Source: Asterias amurensis
Taxonomy: Eukaryota > Echinodermata > Asteroidea > Forcipulatida > Asteriidae
Length of the DNA: 64,000 nt
Reading direction: 5' to 3'
NCBI RefSeq assembly: GCF_032118995.1
Contig: NC_092661.1
Coordinates: 14,801,506-14,865,505 of the forward strand
Part shown: positions 46,547 to 58,601 of the stretch, one piece after another
How positions within the stretch are numbered: position 1 is the stretch's first letter
Layout: every line of letters starts with the position of its first letter
Made by a program: the position numbers and the translations under genes
The notes under the pieces: generated by a model
What the model was told of the DNA's origin: nothing
What the model saw: only the letters and a program-made list of their open reading frames with translations
Database searches by the model: none

Positions 46547-46596
46547 AAACAACCACAGCAACAACAACAACAACAACAAACAGCAGTAATACAGCA
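46230..46596 (+). repeat. long CAA/CAG/CGA trinucleotide array
   Basis: Nearly pure CAA with CAG, CGA, ACGA and AAAGAC interruptions over about 365 bases. Poly-Leu or poly-Val frames on the minus strand are artefacts of the repeat. Confidence 0.9.
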
Positions 46597-46810
46597 GACA
46601 TTCTCTACACACTCGTGACTATAATATTTAGATTTGGAATATCGAAATAAGAAATCGGCTATTTTTCAGACGGACATATTTTACATGAACAATATTGATA
46701 CTGATATGTAAGACACGATTAAGCCTAATACAATTACGAAGTCAATTATTTTACATGGAGTTAAGTTCGTGTTAATTATTTGTTTTATCTACCAATTATA
46801 GCATGTATCT

Positions 46811-47198
46811 TTAAATGCAGTGGACACTGTTGGTAATTGTCAAAGACTAGCCTTCACAGTTGGAGTATCTCAACATATGCATAACATTTAACCTGTGAAA
46901 ATTTGAGCCCAATCGGTCATCGAAGTTGCGAGATAATAATGAAAGAAAAAAAACCCACCATTGTCACACAAAGTTGGGTGCGTTTAGATGGTTGATTTCG
47001 AGACCTCAAGTTCTAAATCTGAGGTCCCGAAATCAAATTTGTGGAAAATTACTTCTTTCTCGAAAACTATGGCACTTCAGAGGGAGCCGTTTTTCACAAT
47101 GGTTTATACCATCAACCTCTCCCCATTACTTGTCACCAAGAAAGGTTTTATGCTAATAGTTATTTTGAGTAATTACCAATAGTGTCCACTGCCTTTAA
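46811..47198 (+). mobile_element. B-type MITE flanked by TTAA
   Basis: TTAAATGCAGTGGACACTG to GTGTCCACTGCCTTTAA, full length. Confidence 0.8.
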
Positions 47199-47459
47199 AG
47201 ATGAACTTACTGCCACAAAAGGTGTTTCCTTTCTGGAAATGAGGTGATAACACAACCAGACAATACGACAATCGGCGTTTTCCGGTCTTTGTTTTATCCT
47301 TTGTGTAGGTCTTTAACACAACAATGCACTAGTTCAAGCTCAGATTAGTTTGTGTACATTTTGTTTGGTCGTTATATTAGCTTAGATTTGTAGGGTTTTA
47401 GTACCTTTTTTACCATACAAAACACAAACGTCCACATAATAATTAACATTATACACGGT

Positions 47460-47809
47460 TTAAAGCCATTGGACACTTGCGGTAAACATGATTGTCCAAA
47501 GGTCCACACTTCGTGTATCACAACTTATATAAAAAATAACAAACCTGAGAACATTTAGGCCCAATCGATCACCATAGTCGGGAAAAAATAACGGGAAAAC
47601 CCACCCTTGTTTCCGCACGTTTCGCCGTGTCATGACATGTGTTTAAAATAAATCCGTAATTCTCGATATCGAGAATTGATCAAAAAGTAATTTCATGGAA
47701 TAATATTTCAAGAGAAGTCTTTCACCATTACCTTAATCTGTAAATCCTGTTAGTTGTTTGTAAATCTTGGAACTTTTTTTCTTGTTCCGAAAGTGTATAA
47801 TGGCTTTAA
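47460..47809 (+). mobile_element. A-type MITE flanked by TTAA
   Basis: TTAAAGCCATTGGACACTTGC to AAGTGTATAATGGCTTTAA, followed at 47812-47890 by part of the related fold-back family. Confidence 0.75.
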
Positions 47810-47989
47810 AGATAATGTTGGAGAAAAGCTTCCTTTAAAATATTACTTGTTGAGTTGCTGTAGTTTTTGGATAACATAACTTTTCTCAAAAACTTGACAA
47901 CATAATGAGACTCAAACTTCTATTTGTTAACTATTTTCACACATCTTCATTCACAGTGAGTAAAGAGGGACTCAAGTCATGGCTAAAAA

Positions 47990-48480
47990 AAATTAAACTG
48001 CAAAGCTATCAAAACCCTTTAAAGACTGGTCAGTTTTTAACATGTAGGTATTTGTGTGATTTTCTTCTGAATTGTTTTATTTTGTTTTACATCAAGTTTC
48101 GTTTATCAAGTTTCGTGATATAATAAAACAAACCAATTCTTTCTTAACGGTAATATAAATCCATAATTATTATGTTAGTTGATATAGAAATCGACAGGTC
48201 CCTGTTTTGCGTAAAAAAATACAAAGCTATCAAAACCCTTTAAAGACCAGTACGTCCATCGCAGTCATCGCGTTGCCTTTTTTGTACATGTATGTATTTT
48301 CGTGATTTTATTCTGGACTGTTTTCATTTGTAATTGGCGCTTGCGCTGTTGGATGTTGCATAAAATAAAATATTTTTTTATCAAGTTTCGTGATATAATA
48401 AAACAAACACAATTCTTTCTTAACGGTAACATAAATCCATAATTATTATGTTAGTTGATACAAAAATCTACAGTTTGGCA
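47990..48480 (+). repeat. direct duplication, unit near 240 bases
   Basis: AAAGCTATCAAAACCCTTTAA and TATCAAGTTTCGTGATATAA blocks followed by TTCTTTCTTAACGGTAA occur twice in the same order. Confidence 0.75.
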
Positions 48481-48797
48481 AAGGTCCCTGATTGCGTAAA
48501 GTCATTTCTTCCCAATTAGGAAGCTTCGCCAACCCATCGGTTAAAACTCATCATTCTTTAGAGGGCTTTATCGAGTTTGACCGCCCTAATAAGTATCATC
48601 TGAATTGCTCAATAGAGGGCGCTATTAAACAAGTTTTCTAGAAGTTTTAAACCTCTCCCCCATCGCGTATTGTACACTCGTAACTTTTAATACATAAATC
48701 CAACGGTATATCATTCACAATCTACCAGGAAATAGCCGTCTAAATAACCAAACGTTAGCTTGTATTCCTGTACGCACAATGCACACTAAAAACTCCC

Positions 48798-49078
48798 GGA
48801 TCAGAATTGACCCGGTTTCGAGGCCCTTTTAGACTATATACGGTTTCCAGGCCCTGTTTGACCTGACCTGATTTAGGGCAAGGTTGACTCGGAATCTGTC
48901 TCAAACTAAACTGTCAGAATTGACCCGGTTTCCAGGCCCTATTCGACTTGACCCATTTCTGGGCCAGGTTGACTCGGAATCTGTCTCAAACTAAACTGTC
49001 AGAATTAACCCGGTTTCCAGGCACTGTTAGACCTGACCTATTTTGGGGCCAGGTTGACCCGGAATCTGTCTAAAATTG
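48798..49078 (+). repeat. three tandem units of about 85-110 bases
   Basis: Each unit runs CAGAATTGACCCGGTTTC..GGCCC...GACCTGACC...CCAGGTTGACTCGGAATCTGTC. Confidence 0.8.
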
Positions 49079-49142
49079 AAAACAAAAAAGCATTTAGTTT
49101 TTGTTTTGTTTTCGATCATGAATTCAAATGAAATTTCTCTGC

Positions 49143-49435
49143 TTAAAGGCACTGGACACTATTGGTAATTACTCAAAATAATTATTAGCATAAAGACTTA
49201 TTTGGTAACGAGTAATGGGGAGAGGTTGATAGTATAAAACATTGTGAGAAACGGCTCCGTCTGAAGTAACGTAGTTTTCGGAAAGGAGTAATTTCTCACT
49301 AAAATATATACAACTTGTGCGACAAGGGTGTTTTTTCTTCCTCTCTCGCAACTTCGACGACCAGTATTGAACTCAAATTTCGACAGGTTTGTTTTGTTAT
49401 GCATAAAATATGTTGAGATACACCAATTACAGCAA
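49143..49435 (-). mobile_element. B-type MITE, truncated
   Basis: TTAAAGGCACTGGACACTATTG start; ends abruptly after GAGATACACCAA. Confidence 0.7.
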
Positions 49436-49737
49436 AACCACTTCCTCTTTAAATACACCAACAGGAAACAGCAATCGGGCGATCTAGAACACAAGCTCAG
49501 AGCGCATGAATGTTTCACTGGTGTGGTGTGTTTTATCGAAAATTTGAGGATGTGAATGAAATTTAATCTACAGCCCAAAAAAAATGATGTAATTATTTCC
49601 CTGTCACAACTCTAACTTTTTTTTCCTCTCTCCCACTGCTTGCACCATCATTCTTTGTGAAATTCCAAGGACAGCGAAACAGCTTTTTGGAAATGAATCC
49701 AACTAAACCAACACTTCTTTACTTTCCAATCGGATCT

Positions 49738-50558
49738 TTAAAGGAACTGAACACGTTTGGTAATTGTCAAAGACCAGTATATTCTCACTTGGTGTACCCC
49801 AACATGCAATACATTACAAATCTGTGAAATGTTTGACTCTATTGTTCATCGAAGTTGCAAGAGAATAACGAAATAAAAACCACCCTTGTTTCACAACTTT
49901 GTGTCCTTTCAGATGCCTAATAAGTCTTTTAATATTTGAGTGGGAAATTACCTCTTTCTCAAAAACTAAAACGTTACTACTTCAGAGGGGAGCCATTACT
50001 CGTTACCAAGTAAGTTTTTATGCTAACAACTATTTTGAGTAAAATACCAATAGTGTCCAGTGCCTTTAAACCTCACGTTGAACAAACGAAACGAGGAAAC
50101 AGTGAGTACAGTCTATGTCTCATCTCATGTCTGGTTTCTGAAGCAACAATATTCTCTGAAAGTTTTGGAGCCTTAAAGGCAGTGGACATTATTGGTAATT
50201 GTCAAAGACTAGCCTTCACAGTTGGTGTATCTCAACATATGAAAAAAATAACAAACCTGTGAAAATTTTAGCCCAATCGGTCATCGAACTTGCGAGATAA
50301 TAATGAAAGAAAAAACACCCTTGTCACACGAAGTTGTGTGCGTTTAGATGGTTGATTTCGAGACCTCAAGTTCTAAATATGAGGTCTCGAAATCAAATTT
50401 GTGGAAAATTACTTCTTTCTCGAAAACTACTCCACTTCAGAGGGAGCCGTTTCTCACAATGTTTTATACCATCAACCTCTCCCCATTACTCGTCACCAAG
50501 AAAGGTTTTATGCTAATAATTATTTTGAGTAATTACCAATAGTGTCCACTGCCTTTAA
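49738..50558 (+). mobile_element. two B-type MITEs in the same orientation
   Basis: 49738-50069 (TTAAAGGAACTGAACACG to GTGTCCAGTGCCTTTAA) and 50173-50558 (TTAAAGGCAGTGGACATT to GTGTCCACTGCCTTTAA), separated by about 100 bases. Confidence 0.8.
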
Positions 50559-50753
50559 CACTACTATGTCCTTAGTTCGATTCACGACTAAAGGCCATAA
50601 AAGGTTTTTAATGTTGGTGGTTCTGTCCAATAGCATTCTGTCTGGGTCCACCGGTTTTCCTCCCTTCGGAAAGAAAATCAAAAGATTTCCCCCAAAATTC
50701 CTCCAAAAGTTGATTGTCTCTTCCACCATTAAATTGCTGGGCAAACCAATTAT

Positions 50754-50938
50754 ACTGCCATAACTGGGGTGTTAAAGCTAACACCATTGGTGTATATCAT
50801 AGGGTGCTTAATGTCACAAATTGTCTTGGCAGAATTAGTGTTGGTTCACCAAATGGTGTAAACTGTGATTTTCTTGTCGGTATAAAAATTAATGCGACAA
50901 CAACTATGATGTAAGTTCACCCCAGGTTTTGCAGTTAT
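50754..50938. mobile_element. small palindromic element
   Basis: CTGCCATAACTGGGGTGTTAAAG to TTCACCCCAGGTTTTGCAG; relative of 24602-24753. Confidence 0.55.
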
Positions 50939-51172
50939 TCACGAGATAACCCCGGGATTTGTGTTAATAATGTGAACGCAAAGATATGTGACAGTTATGT
51001 TATAAATGAAACTTCGATGAATATTCCCATGAGTTTAACTTCCTTGGAATTGGCTCTGCAAAGTGTACAATTTAGCTGCTTAGCAAAGTTTAATATCATA
51101 ATTACAAATCACTATATCACCTTTGTTTATAATATTAATGATTAATTTTGGTTAAAACGGTGGGACAAATTT

Positions 51173-51362
51173 CATAAAGTCTGTAAGCACAAAAAGTTGT
51201 TAAGCACAGGAAAAAAGTGCTTCCAAAACAGGTTACCAGCCAGCATTCCATTAAGTTTACATTGTTTTGACTGGCGCCCCACTCAATCACTAATTGTTTT
51301 GCTTAGCAAATAAATTGGTTGAGCAGTATTTTCTGCTAAACAGCTTTATGAAATTGGGTCCT
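51173..51362. mobile_element. C-type MITE
   Basis: GGGACAAATTTCATAAAGTCTGTAAGCAC to CTTTATGAAATTGGGTCC. Confidence 0.7.
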
Positions 51363-51690
51363 GAGAAGATTGGTAACATCAGTCAAACTGGATCTAGTGT
51401 TTTTCATTGTATCCTGTTTACAGAGGGTCCATCAAACGAAAATCAGTCTGTTAGATTTTATACTTTAGGCGTCATTTCTGAAAAATTAGGATGATCGTCA
51501 GTTCCTGAATAGCAAGTTGTGTCTTCCTGTTTAATTGTTGTGGCCTGACTTTGTTTTGAAACAACCTGCAGTAACGAGGGGGATGTCGTTGTTAAACTTG
51601 GTGTACATAAGTTGAACTCGATTTCACGAAGCACAGAGATACACCAAGTCTTTGTAGGCAACATTGTTTGATGCTTAGTAATGTGTTGCG

Positions 51691-52241
51691 TTTCAAGACA
51701 CTGGACACTATTGGTAATGTCAAAGACCAGTCTTCTCACTTGGTGTATCTCATTGCATAAAATAACAAACCTGTGAAAATATTAATTGGTTTTACCCATA
51801 CACCGATGTGTGTTAGCACTGTATACTCAGTACTTTCTACGACCCTTGCAATTCTAGAGCAGTGTCTTACCAACTATAGACTACCGAAGTTGCCCGGTAG
51901 CTAGAGGCAGTTCGAATCCTATGTTTTGGCAGCGGGTACCGCGCAACGATAATAAACCTGTGAAAATTTGAGCTCAGTATTGGTCGTCTACGTTGCGAGA
52001 TAATAATGAAAGAAAAAACACCCTTGTCACACGAAGTTGTGTGCTTTCAGATGCTTGATTTCGAGACCTCAAAATGTCTCGAAATTAAATTCGTGGAAAA
52101 TTACTTCTTTCTCGTTACATCAGAGGGAGCCGTTTCTCACAATGCTTTATACCATCAACCTCTCCCCATTACTCGTTACCAAGTTAGGTTTTATGCTAAT
52201 AATTATTTTGAGTAATTACCAATAGGGTCCACTGCCTTTAA
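51691..52241 (+). mobile_element. B-type MITE interrupted by a SINE
   Basis: AAGACACTGGACACTATTG to GGGTCCACTGCCTTTAA. The sequence is continuous with other B copies once 51781-51967 is set aside. Confidence 0.8.
51781..51948 (-). mobile_element. tRNA-derived SINE inserted in a B-type MITE
   Basis: Minus-strand copy of the family at 42277-42470. It is flanked by a 19-base duplication of host sequence, ATAACAAACCTGTGAAAAT (51762-51780) and the same with one mismatch (51949-51967), the mark of LINE-mediated insertion. Confidence 0.8.
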
Positions 52242-53266
52242 TCAGCTCTGAGAAATTAGCATAACTTAGACAATGTATTTGTTTGTTTACATGTTCTTGT
52301 TTTGTCACTTTTATTATCGGCTCCGTCTGTCAGTATTCTTGCCCATTTTCTTTCACATTTTTAAATACTGGTGAGAGATTAAAACATTTACTCAGTGCAT
52401 TCAGACTATGTTACCAAAATTAAAACTAGTAATTTATTTTGCCGACGGATTTTTTTTTTTTACGATTATGTGTTTGATTTATTTTATTTATTTAATAACC
52501 CTGGTGAAACCTTTCAGCGCGAATACTGACTTTCAAAGGTACCAAGCAATAAAACATCCACGATTTTTTTTATATATATAAATACAGCTACAATAAACAT
52601 ACTGGAATTTTTTAATTAAAGTTACGCAAACAAAATTGAAATTATTAAGTTCTGAACCAACCAACGCCTTCCAAGAAATAAGTAAAAGGCAAACAAAGAA
52701 AATACACACAAAATACAAAATCACATTATGTCAAATGCAGATGAAAAAACCCATTATTTTTGTTGACAAGACAATTGGCTACAGTTGAAGGCAGATGTGA
52801 TTGTGATTTGGAGATAAAAAAATACTTTTTTATAGATTATCATTGTAGCGAGTAGTTGGGATAAATAATACGGTGTTTCAATAATATACATTTAATTTTT
52901 AAATTTAGTATATTCCCGTTAATCTTTTAAGTTGAACAATCTTTTAAATCGGATTTTCAATCAACTTGTTTATGATTATGCAAATCACATTACCGCGCTT
53001 GCGCATTGACAAATAATTGGTTGACACAGAGGTGTCAATCCCATGGGGAGAGGAATCCCCCTAGCCCCCCCCCCTCCCCATTTGTTTTCACAATTTAAAT
53101 CTATTTATACTCACTTTCCTTATTGACTGATTTTTTTTAAATGAAGATCGCGACTTACCATTTTCGTTCAAGTGTAGGTCTTTAAACCAAAACAAATGTT
53201 GTCCTCAATTATAAGTTACCCAATTATAAGTAGATCAGCCTATAGAGGCAAATTACCGTATAAGCA
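52242..53266. other. AT-rich spacer
   Basis: No gene or clear repeat seen. Confidence 0.4.
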
Positions 53267-53511
53267 GGGCCCAATTTCATAGAGCTGCTAAGCACAAAAA
53301 TTTGCTTAGCATGAAATTTCATCCTTGATAAAAACGGAATTACCAACAAAATTTCCATTTGTTTCATGTTGCTTGTTACTGGTCTTCAGCTGTTGTTTGC
53401 TTGTCCTAAAAGTCACTTAGGAAAATTAGTTGGTATTCCTGTTTTTATTAAGAAGGAAATTTCATGTTAAGCAAATTTTTGTGCTTAGCAGCGCTATGAA
53501 ATGGGCCCAAG
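53267..53511. mobile_element. C-type MITE downstream of copy 5
   Basis: GGGCCCAATTTCATAGAGCTGCTAAGCAC to CAGCGCTATGAAATGGGCCC. It supplies the nearest minus-strand AATAAA (about 53443) to the stop of copy 5. Confidence 0.8.
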
Positions 53512-54003
53512 TCCGTGAAAACTCACAGCTAAATTAAACAAAAAACTGGTGCGCTCTACTTCTTTACTTTGTACCTTTAATATTGTTGGTGCCATTCGTT
53601 GACCTTTGACCTTTTCACTGTAAAGTCCGGTTCATACTTCCTGCTAATGCGAATGCGACGCGAACTTGACGTGAATTTGACGTCACAACTATCCTTTCGC
53701 AGCGATATTCGCAAGTGAGTTGCCCAGAGCTGAACTGCTGCGAAATTCGTTTCTAATTTTGTGACGTCAACATTCGCTCCGCGTTCGCATTCGCAGGAAG
53801 TATGACCCAGGCTTTATGGTAGTATATGTTGGTTGATTGTAAGTTGTTTTGTCTCTTTAACAATCTTGCTTGTCCCCAATACTGTGTGTTTAAACTGTCT
53901 ACTTTATATAAAAAAATGTGTACAGTGCAATTCAACCTATCGGTTGCCACACTGAACATTCGTTTTAATGTTGTCTTGTGAAATAAACCAATAAACATGA
54001 ATG
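53512..54003. other. 3' flank of copy 5
   Basis: GCGAATGCGACGCGAACTTGACG and its inverse, AACATTCGCTCCGCGTTCGCATTCGC, form a further imperfect palindrome at about 53628-53812. No gene. Confidence 0.4.
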
Positions 54004-56043
54004 CTATTGACGTATAGTCTCGTCAGATATTGTGATGTCTGCATAATCGACCGTTTCAGTTTGCGGTGGACATGTTTTGCCCACTTCGCCGCCCGTAGCT
54101 AGGTCTAGTTCCGCGTATGTAACATCTCTGTCCTCGTGTATTTCGTCCGTCTCTTCACAGCCCGAGTCCACGCTGCTCATATCCCACGTGGAAGCATCCG
54201 AGAATCCATCATAGTCGGCATCGTCGGTATCCACGGAGAGATAGTGGGCACCGACGGCAGAGGGCGGGCTCTCCACAGGCAGATGCGCGTCGATGCCGTC
54301 AGCGTGTGGTCTACCATGGTGTTTCTTCCTCTTTTTCTTCGTCTGATCTGGCTTCGCGTACAGTGCGTCCAGCTCGTCGCCATCTTGTTTCACGTCATCT
54401 GAGGTCACAACTGGTGTAGGGTTGTCACCGGAGGTGGCGTTTTCGTCTCGGGCTGCTCCTTCGATCCTCACGTCGTGAACTCGGAACTTCCACACGGGAG
54501 GCGGTGGGTTAACAATCACCTCGATGGTTTTCAGCCGAACCGAGTCACGCGTCACCAAGTCTTGATTTGAAGTGCTCACAGTCGACAGCCTCAACGATCT
54601 CAAACGCTCGATGGCTTTGTTCTTCTGCAATTTTCTCTTGAGCACCCGGCCACCTTTGGGGCCCCCTTTCTTCTTGTAGACTAAGTAGACGATCGCCACG
54701 ATGACCAGGGCACAGATTGCCAAGAGGCTGATCACTGCAGCGACCGCACCGTTCCCAGATTCAGCGCTGTTGTCCGATGGGTTCTGCTGTGGGGAAAGTT
54801 TTTCGCCGCAGTTCTCCACGCACCCGTGCACGTTAATAACAACACCGGTACCATGTTCCGTGGTCGCGTGAGTTCCTGTGGTATCTGCTACCTCAGCTTT
54901 GGTGGATACCTGATATGTTACTCCAGGCGTAATCCCTGATGTAGTGTCTTGGTTTCTGGCGATCGTAGTACTGAGTGAAGAGACTTCATCAGGCTGGGCT
55001 GTTGGGGTTGTTGTCTGTTGATTTGTGATCTCCGCTTGAGTTGATGATACGTGTAGTTCTGCCAAGCCGAACGTCTTGGTAATTGCATTCATGACGACGC
55101 AACGCACCATCATGCTGTTGTCCTCTGCAGTTAGCCTCGTGATGGTAAAAGTAGATGAGTCTCCATTATTCACAACAGAGAACCTTCCCTTACTCTCAGC
55201 TATCTTGATGGTACTATCTCCTGATCCGTACAGCCATCGATACCTCTGCACCGATGGGATGGCCGTTCCACGGCATCGGAACGTCGCTTTGCCCGCAATG
55301 ACAGCGTTCAGGACGCTCGGGGTGACTTCGGCCCGTATGGGAACAGCAAGAGGTGTCACGCTGCAGTTCATGCCGTTCCGTGTTGTTGAAAATGATGACC
55401 CAACTAGGCAGGTGAACTCAGCAAAGTTGTCCGCTTCGGCAAGAGTCTTGACAAACGAGATACCGTGTTCATTGGCCAGGTGGGCCTCTGGTTGGATCTG
55501 AACCGTACCGTCCATCCACCACGTCAGCATGTCAGGGGAGATGCCTCTTGGAGCGATGCAAGAGAAGGTGACGGTCTGCCCGAGAGTTGGGGCCTCGGGG
55601 TAGATACTGCAACGCAGCGGTTCGTTACTGGCCTCCTGCACTACACTAAGGCTGCCTGGGTCCGTGCGACTCGTCCCGCCTTGGTCGACAGCCACACACT
55701 GGTACTGGCCAGAATCAGCGAGTTCCGCGTTGGTGATCATTAAGTTATACGTGAAGACATCACGGACGTTACTGGTGTCCAGAGAGTATCTTTCTGCACC
55801 GAATCCTTTCGCCTGAACGGACTGGCCAATCGTAACATAGACCCCACCACCACTTCTCATACCCTTGTACCAATACATTGTCATGGATCCTTGGACGTTG
55901 ATAAGATCCACCGAGCATTGTAGAATGGCAGTTTCACCGACATGAACGACCACGGTGCCGGGTGTGTCGATAAAACCAGCCGCCGTCGAGAAGGGCAAAA
56001 ACACGGCGAAGGTAACGACAAGAGCACGCCAACACAACGCCAT
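54004..56043 (-). CDS. three-Ig-domain inhibitory-type receptor with two ITIMs (copy 5)
   Basis: Single-exon frame of 679 residues on the minus strand, starting MALCWRAL at 56043. Signal peptide 1-22. Ig domain 1 is V-like, Cys43-Cys116 with a DSGQYQC F strand; domain 2 Cys162-Cys212 plus the extra pair Cys145 and Cys227; domain 3 Cys257-Cys315. A Thr/Ser-rich stalk (about 335-430) leads to a membrane helix (433-455) followed by KKK. The tail of about 220 residues contains a basic patch (KKKRKKHH, about 569-576), an acidic region, Tyr601 (YLSV), and two canonical ITIMs: VTYAEL (Tyr643) and VDYADI (Tyr667), 24 residues apart. Known ITIM pairs recruit SHP-type phosphatases, so an inhibitory role is a reasonable inference. 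It lies head to head with its paralogue at 63267. Confidence 0.94.
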   Translation of the reverse strand: MALCWRALVVTFAVFLPFSTAAGFIDTPGTVVVHVGETAILQCSVDLINVQGSMTMYWYKGMRSGGGVYVTIGQSVQAKGFGAERYSLDTSNVRDVFTYNLMITNAELADSGQYQCVAVDQGGTSRTDPGSLSVVQEASNEPLRCSIYPEAPTLGQTVTFSCIAPRGISPDMLTWWMDGTVQIQPEAHLANEHGISFVKTLAEADNFAEFTCLVGSSFSTTRNGMNCSVTPLAVPIRAEVTPSVLNAVIAGKATFRCRGTAIPSVQRYRWLYGSGDSTIKIAESKGRFSVVNNGDSSTFTITRLTAEDNSMMVRCVVMNAITKTFGLAELHVSSTQAEITNQQTTTPTAQPDEVSSLSTTIARNQDTTSGITPGVTYQVSTKAEVADTTGTHATTEHGTGVVINVHGCVENCGEKLSPQQNPSDNSAESGNGAVAAVISLLAICALVIVAIVYLVYKKKGGPKGGRVLKRKLQKNKAIERLRSLRLSTVSTSNQDLVTRDSVRLKTIEVIVNPPPPVWKFRVHDVRIEGAARDENATSGDNPTPVVTSDDVKQDGDELDALYAKPDQTKKKRKKHHGRPHADGIDAHLPVESPPSAVGAHYLSVDTDDADYDGFSDASTWDMSSVDSGCEETDEIHEDRDVTYAELDLATGGEVGKTCPPQTETVDYADITISDETIRQ

Positions 56044-57232
56044 CTCTTTGGTGTGGAGTCTCTAGAACAGTCCACTGGAAAATGAAACTCGTCCTGTCTG
56101 TATACAATACGTTCTCGTGACTGCCTGGTTTAGGGGAATGGATAACTATCAATTATATTGGCTTTGTTTCCGGCCTCAACTGACATGAGCGGTTGTTGTG
56201 AGGGCCATATTTTGTGAGGTGTTTCCTGCCCAATGTCCTGTGAATAACAAGGACATCAACTTATGTGAGGAAATCCTCTTTAATCATGAAGGCGTAGGTA
56301 TATAAGAAAAAGTCATAACATACCTGGAAGGACCGTAAACAAGGTTGAAAGGGCACTGGGAACTTTTGGTAATTACTCAAAATAATTTTTAGTATAAAAA
56401 CTATGGATAGCTGCTCCCTCTGAAGTAGCGTAGTTTTTGAGAAAGAGGTAATTTCTCACTTAAATTTAAAAAAAATCTGAAATCACACAAAGAAATGCAA
56501 CAAGGTTTTTTTCAAATTCTTTATACGAAAGACAGGTACTTGCTATTCAGATCCAGTGATTCCATTAAATACAACGATGTCACAGTAGATAAATACATTA
56601 ACTAAAAGCTTCCGTATATGTGCTTTGATTGGTCCGAGTGTTTGTGCAGCTGACAAACATCACCTTGGACGACCATTCAAAACAGAGATATGTAAAGCTT
56701 ACTTTCGGTCGTCTGCATGCTATGTCCACGTGTGTATTATGTACAGTCATGTACTGTACTTGCATGCAATGTTGGTGTAGAATTCGACTGCGTGTCTCTA
56801 TGTGAAATGAGTGTAGGTGAAATGTGAAGATGGACGGAGAATGGCCGATGTTCAGGCTATTTCTATTCCCCCATTATTGGAAATTAACACGGGCTGGGGT
56901 CCGTTTTGGCGGCAGTAACCAGAAACTGTTTCGGTTGTTGGTCGTTGGTTCTGCTCTTCAGACTGTGAGCTCATAACTGTTTTGGTTATGACGTCAGAAA
57001 CAATTATTGATTACAGCCGCCAAAACGCGTCCCTGGAGGAGGTTGATTGAATAGAGGGCGCTATCAGACCAATTGTGTCTAATACACTATTTGCAACATT
57101 GAATAAACGTGTATATCTATCTATCTATCTATCTACTTTGTTGATAAACAAACTGCGCTGTCAAATGTTGGCAAAACAATTTTTTGTGCTAAAACAAATT
57201 ATGCCCAAATTCATTATTTGTTTTTGTAAAGA
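56044..57232. other. 5' flank of copy 5 and spacer
   Basis: 56044-56082 (read on the minus strand) matches the leader of copy 6. A partial B-type MITE lies at 56345-56520, a dispersed repeat at 56528-56645, and a (CTAT)n run near 57116-57134. A pair of inverted CAGTAACC..AACCAGAAAC-type blocks lies near 56900-57030. Confidence 0.5.
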
Positions 57233-58601
57233 TTAAAAGCAGTGGACACTATTGGTAATTACTCGAAAAAATTACTAGCATAAAACCTAGTATAGTATCA
57301 TACACTGTGAGAAACGGCTCCCTCTGAAGTGGATTAGTTTTCGAGAAAGAAGTAATTTCCCACGAATTTGATTTCGAGACCTCTTACAATTTGACGTCTT
57401 GAAATCAAGCATCTGAAAGCACACAACTTCGTGTGGCAAGGGTGTTTTTTCCCTTTATTAAGCCCTTTTCACACTACAGAGGCATTTCCCGGTAAATAAA
57501 CTCCCGGGAAAATCCTGGGAGCTTTTAACCCCACCGCCACCCCAGCAACCGTTCTCATTATCCCAATTGGTAATTCCCGGGAGTACGATTTCCCAGAAAT
57601 ATGAGCGGTCATTTCACAAATACGATCAAACCCCAGGAAATGTGGTAAACAGGTTAGCCCATGCGGAAGTTACCAATGTTTGTGGACGAAAGTCCGTTCC
57701 CACAATGCCACACGGCCGGCTGCAAAATCCTTGTTGCCACATGCGACCCAAAATGGCTGCATATTAATTGTGTGTTTGCGTGTTGTTATACCAATATTTG
57801 AAGACGATCGCTGTGACAGTGTTTTAAAGACATGCGGTATAACAATCAGATGAAATTTGTTGTACGATTGACGGGTTTCATGGCACTTGCTGGAAGTATT
57901 GGTCAAAGGTCAATCTGGTCTACCAAGAAGAGCGGCCACTGGTGGGAGCAAGTTGCTATTAGGAAATGCGAAAGGGAGCTCTCTACTCTGCGACAGTTTT
58001 TTTTTCTTTCTTTTGAGAACTGTAATTGAATGGACTTTTGTGTCCGTGTTTTACCCAGAGGTTTTGTGTTGGCATTCATCTCAATTTGTGCCTGTTCACA
58101 CTATAGTTGTTTCCCGGGAAATTCCCGGGAACTTTTGGTTGATCTGTTCACACTACAAAAATACTCCGGGGAATTTCCCGGGAAATGACGTTTTCCCAGG
58201 AAATGATTAACCCTGCTCAGGGGCAGGGTTAAGGGATTCAACCCTGGGGTAAGGCCTATAAATTTTCTGAATGGCATTTTCGAAGGATTGCATAACAATG
58301 TCCATGATGTTAGGGCCAAGGTAATTAAAGTTTTTACAGAAAAATTACCGCATGGTCGATTTTGCACAATCTGACAATAGCAGTAGAAAGAAAAAGAAGC
58401 ATTCTTCCCTTCCAACATCAACAGTGCTGTTTTCCTATCGTGCAAAGAAAGAACACTGAATAGGCTTTAACCCTATATTATTGGCTAGCATTTTTTTCAT
58501 GGCTTCATAAAGACTTTTAAATGTATGTTTCTTCTATAAAAAAACAAAATTGCAGGAGAACACTTTTGCAATAGAAAATATTTAGGCCTTGAAAAACAAA
58601 A

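Noticed and set aside
46154..46612. Open frames of poly-Leu, poly-Val or poly-Cys on the minus strand
   Set aside because: They are produced by the CAA/CAG/CGA trinucleotide array and have no domain or start context.
55465..55743. Open frame antisense to copy 5, with a near-identical one antisense to copy 6 at 63564-63845
   Set aside because: Their similarity follows from the near-identical domain 2 coding strand; no independent coding evidence.
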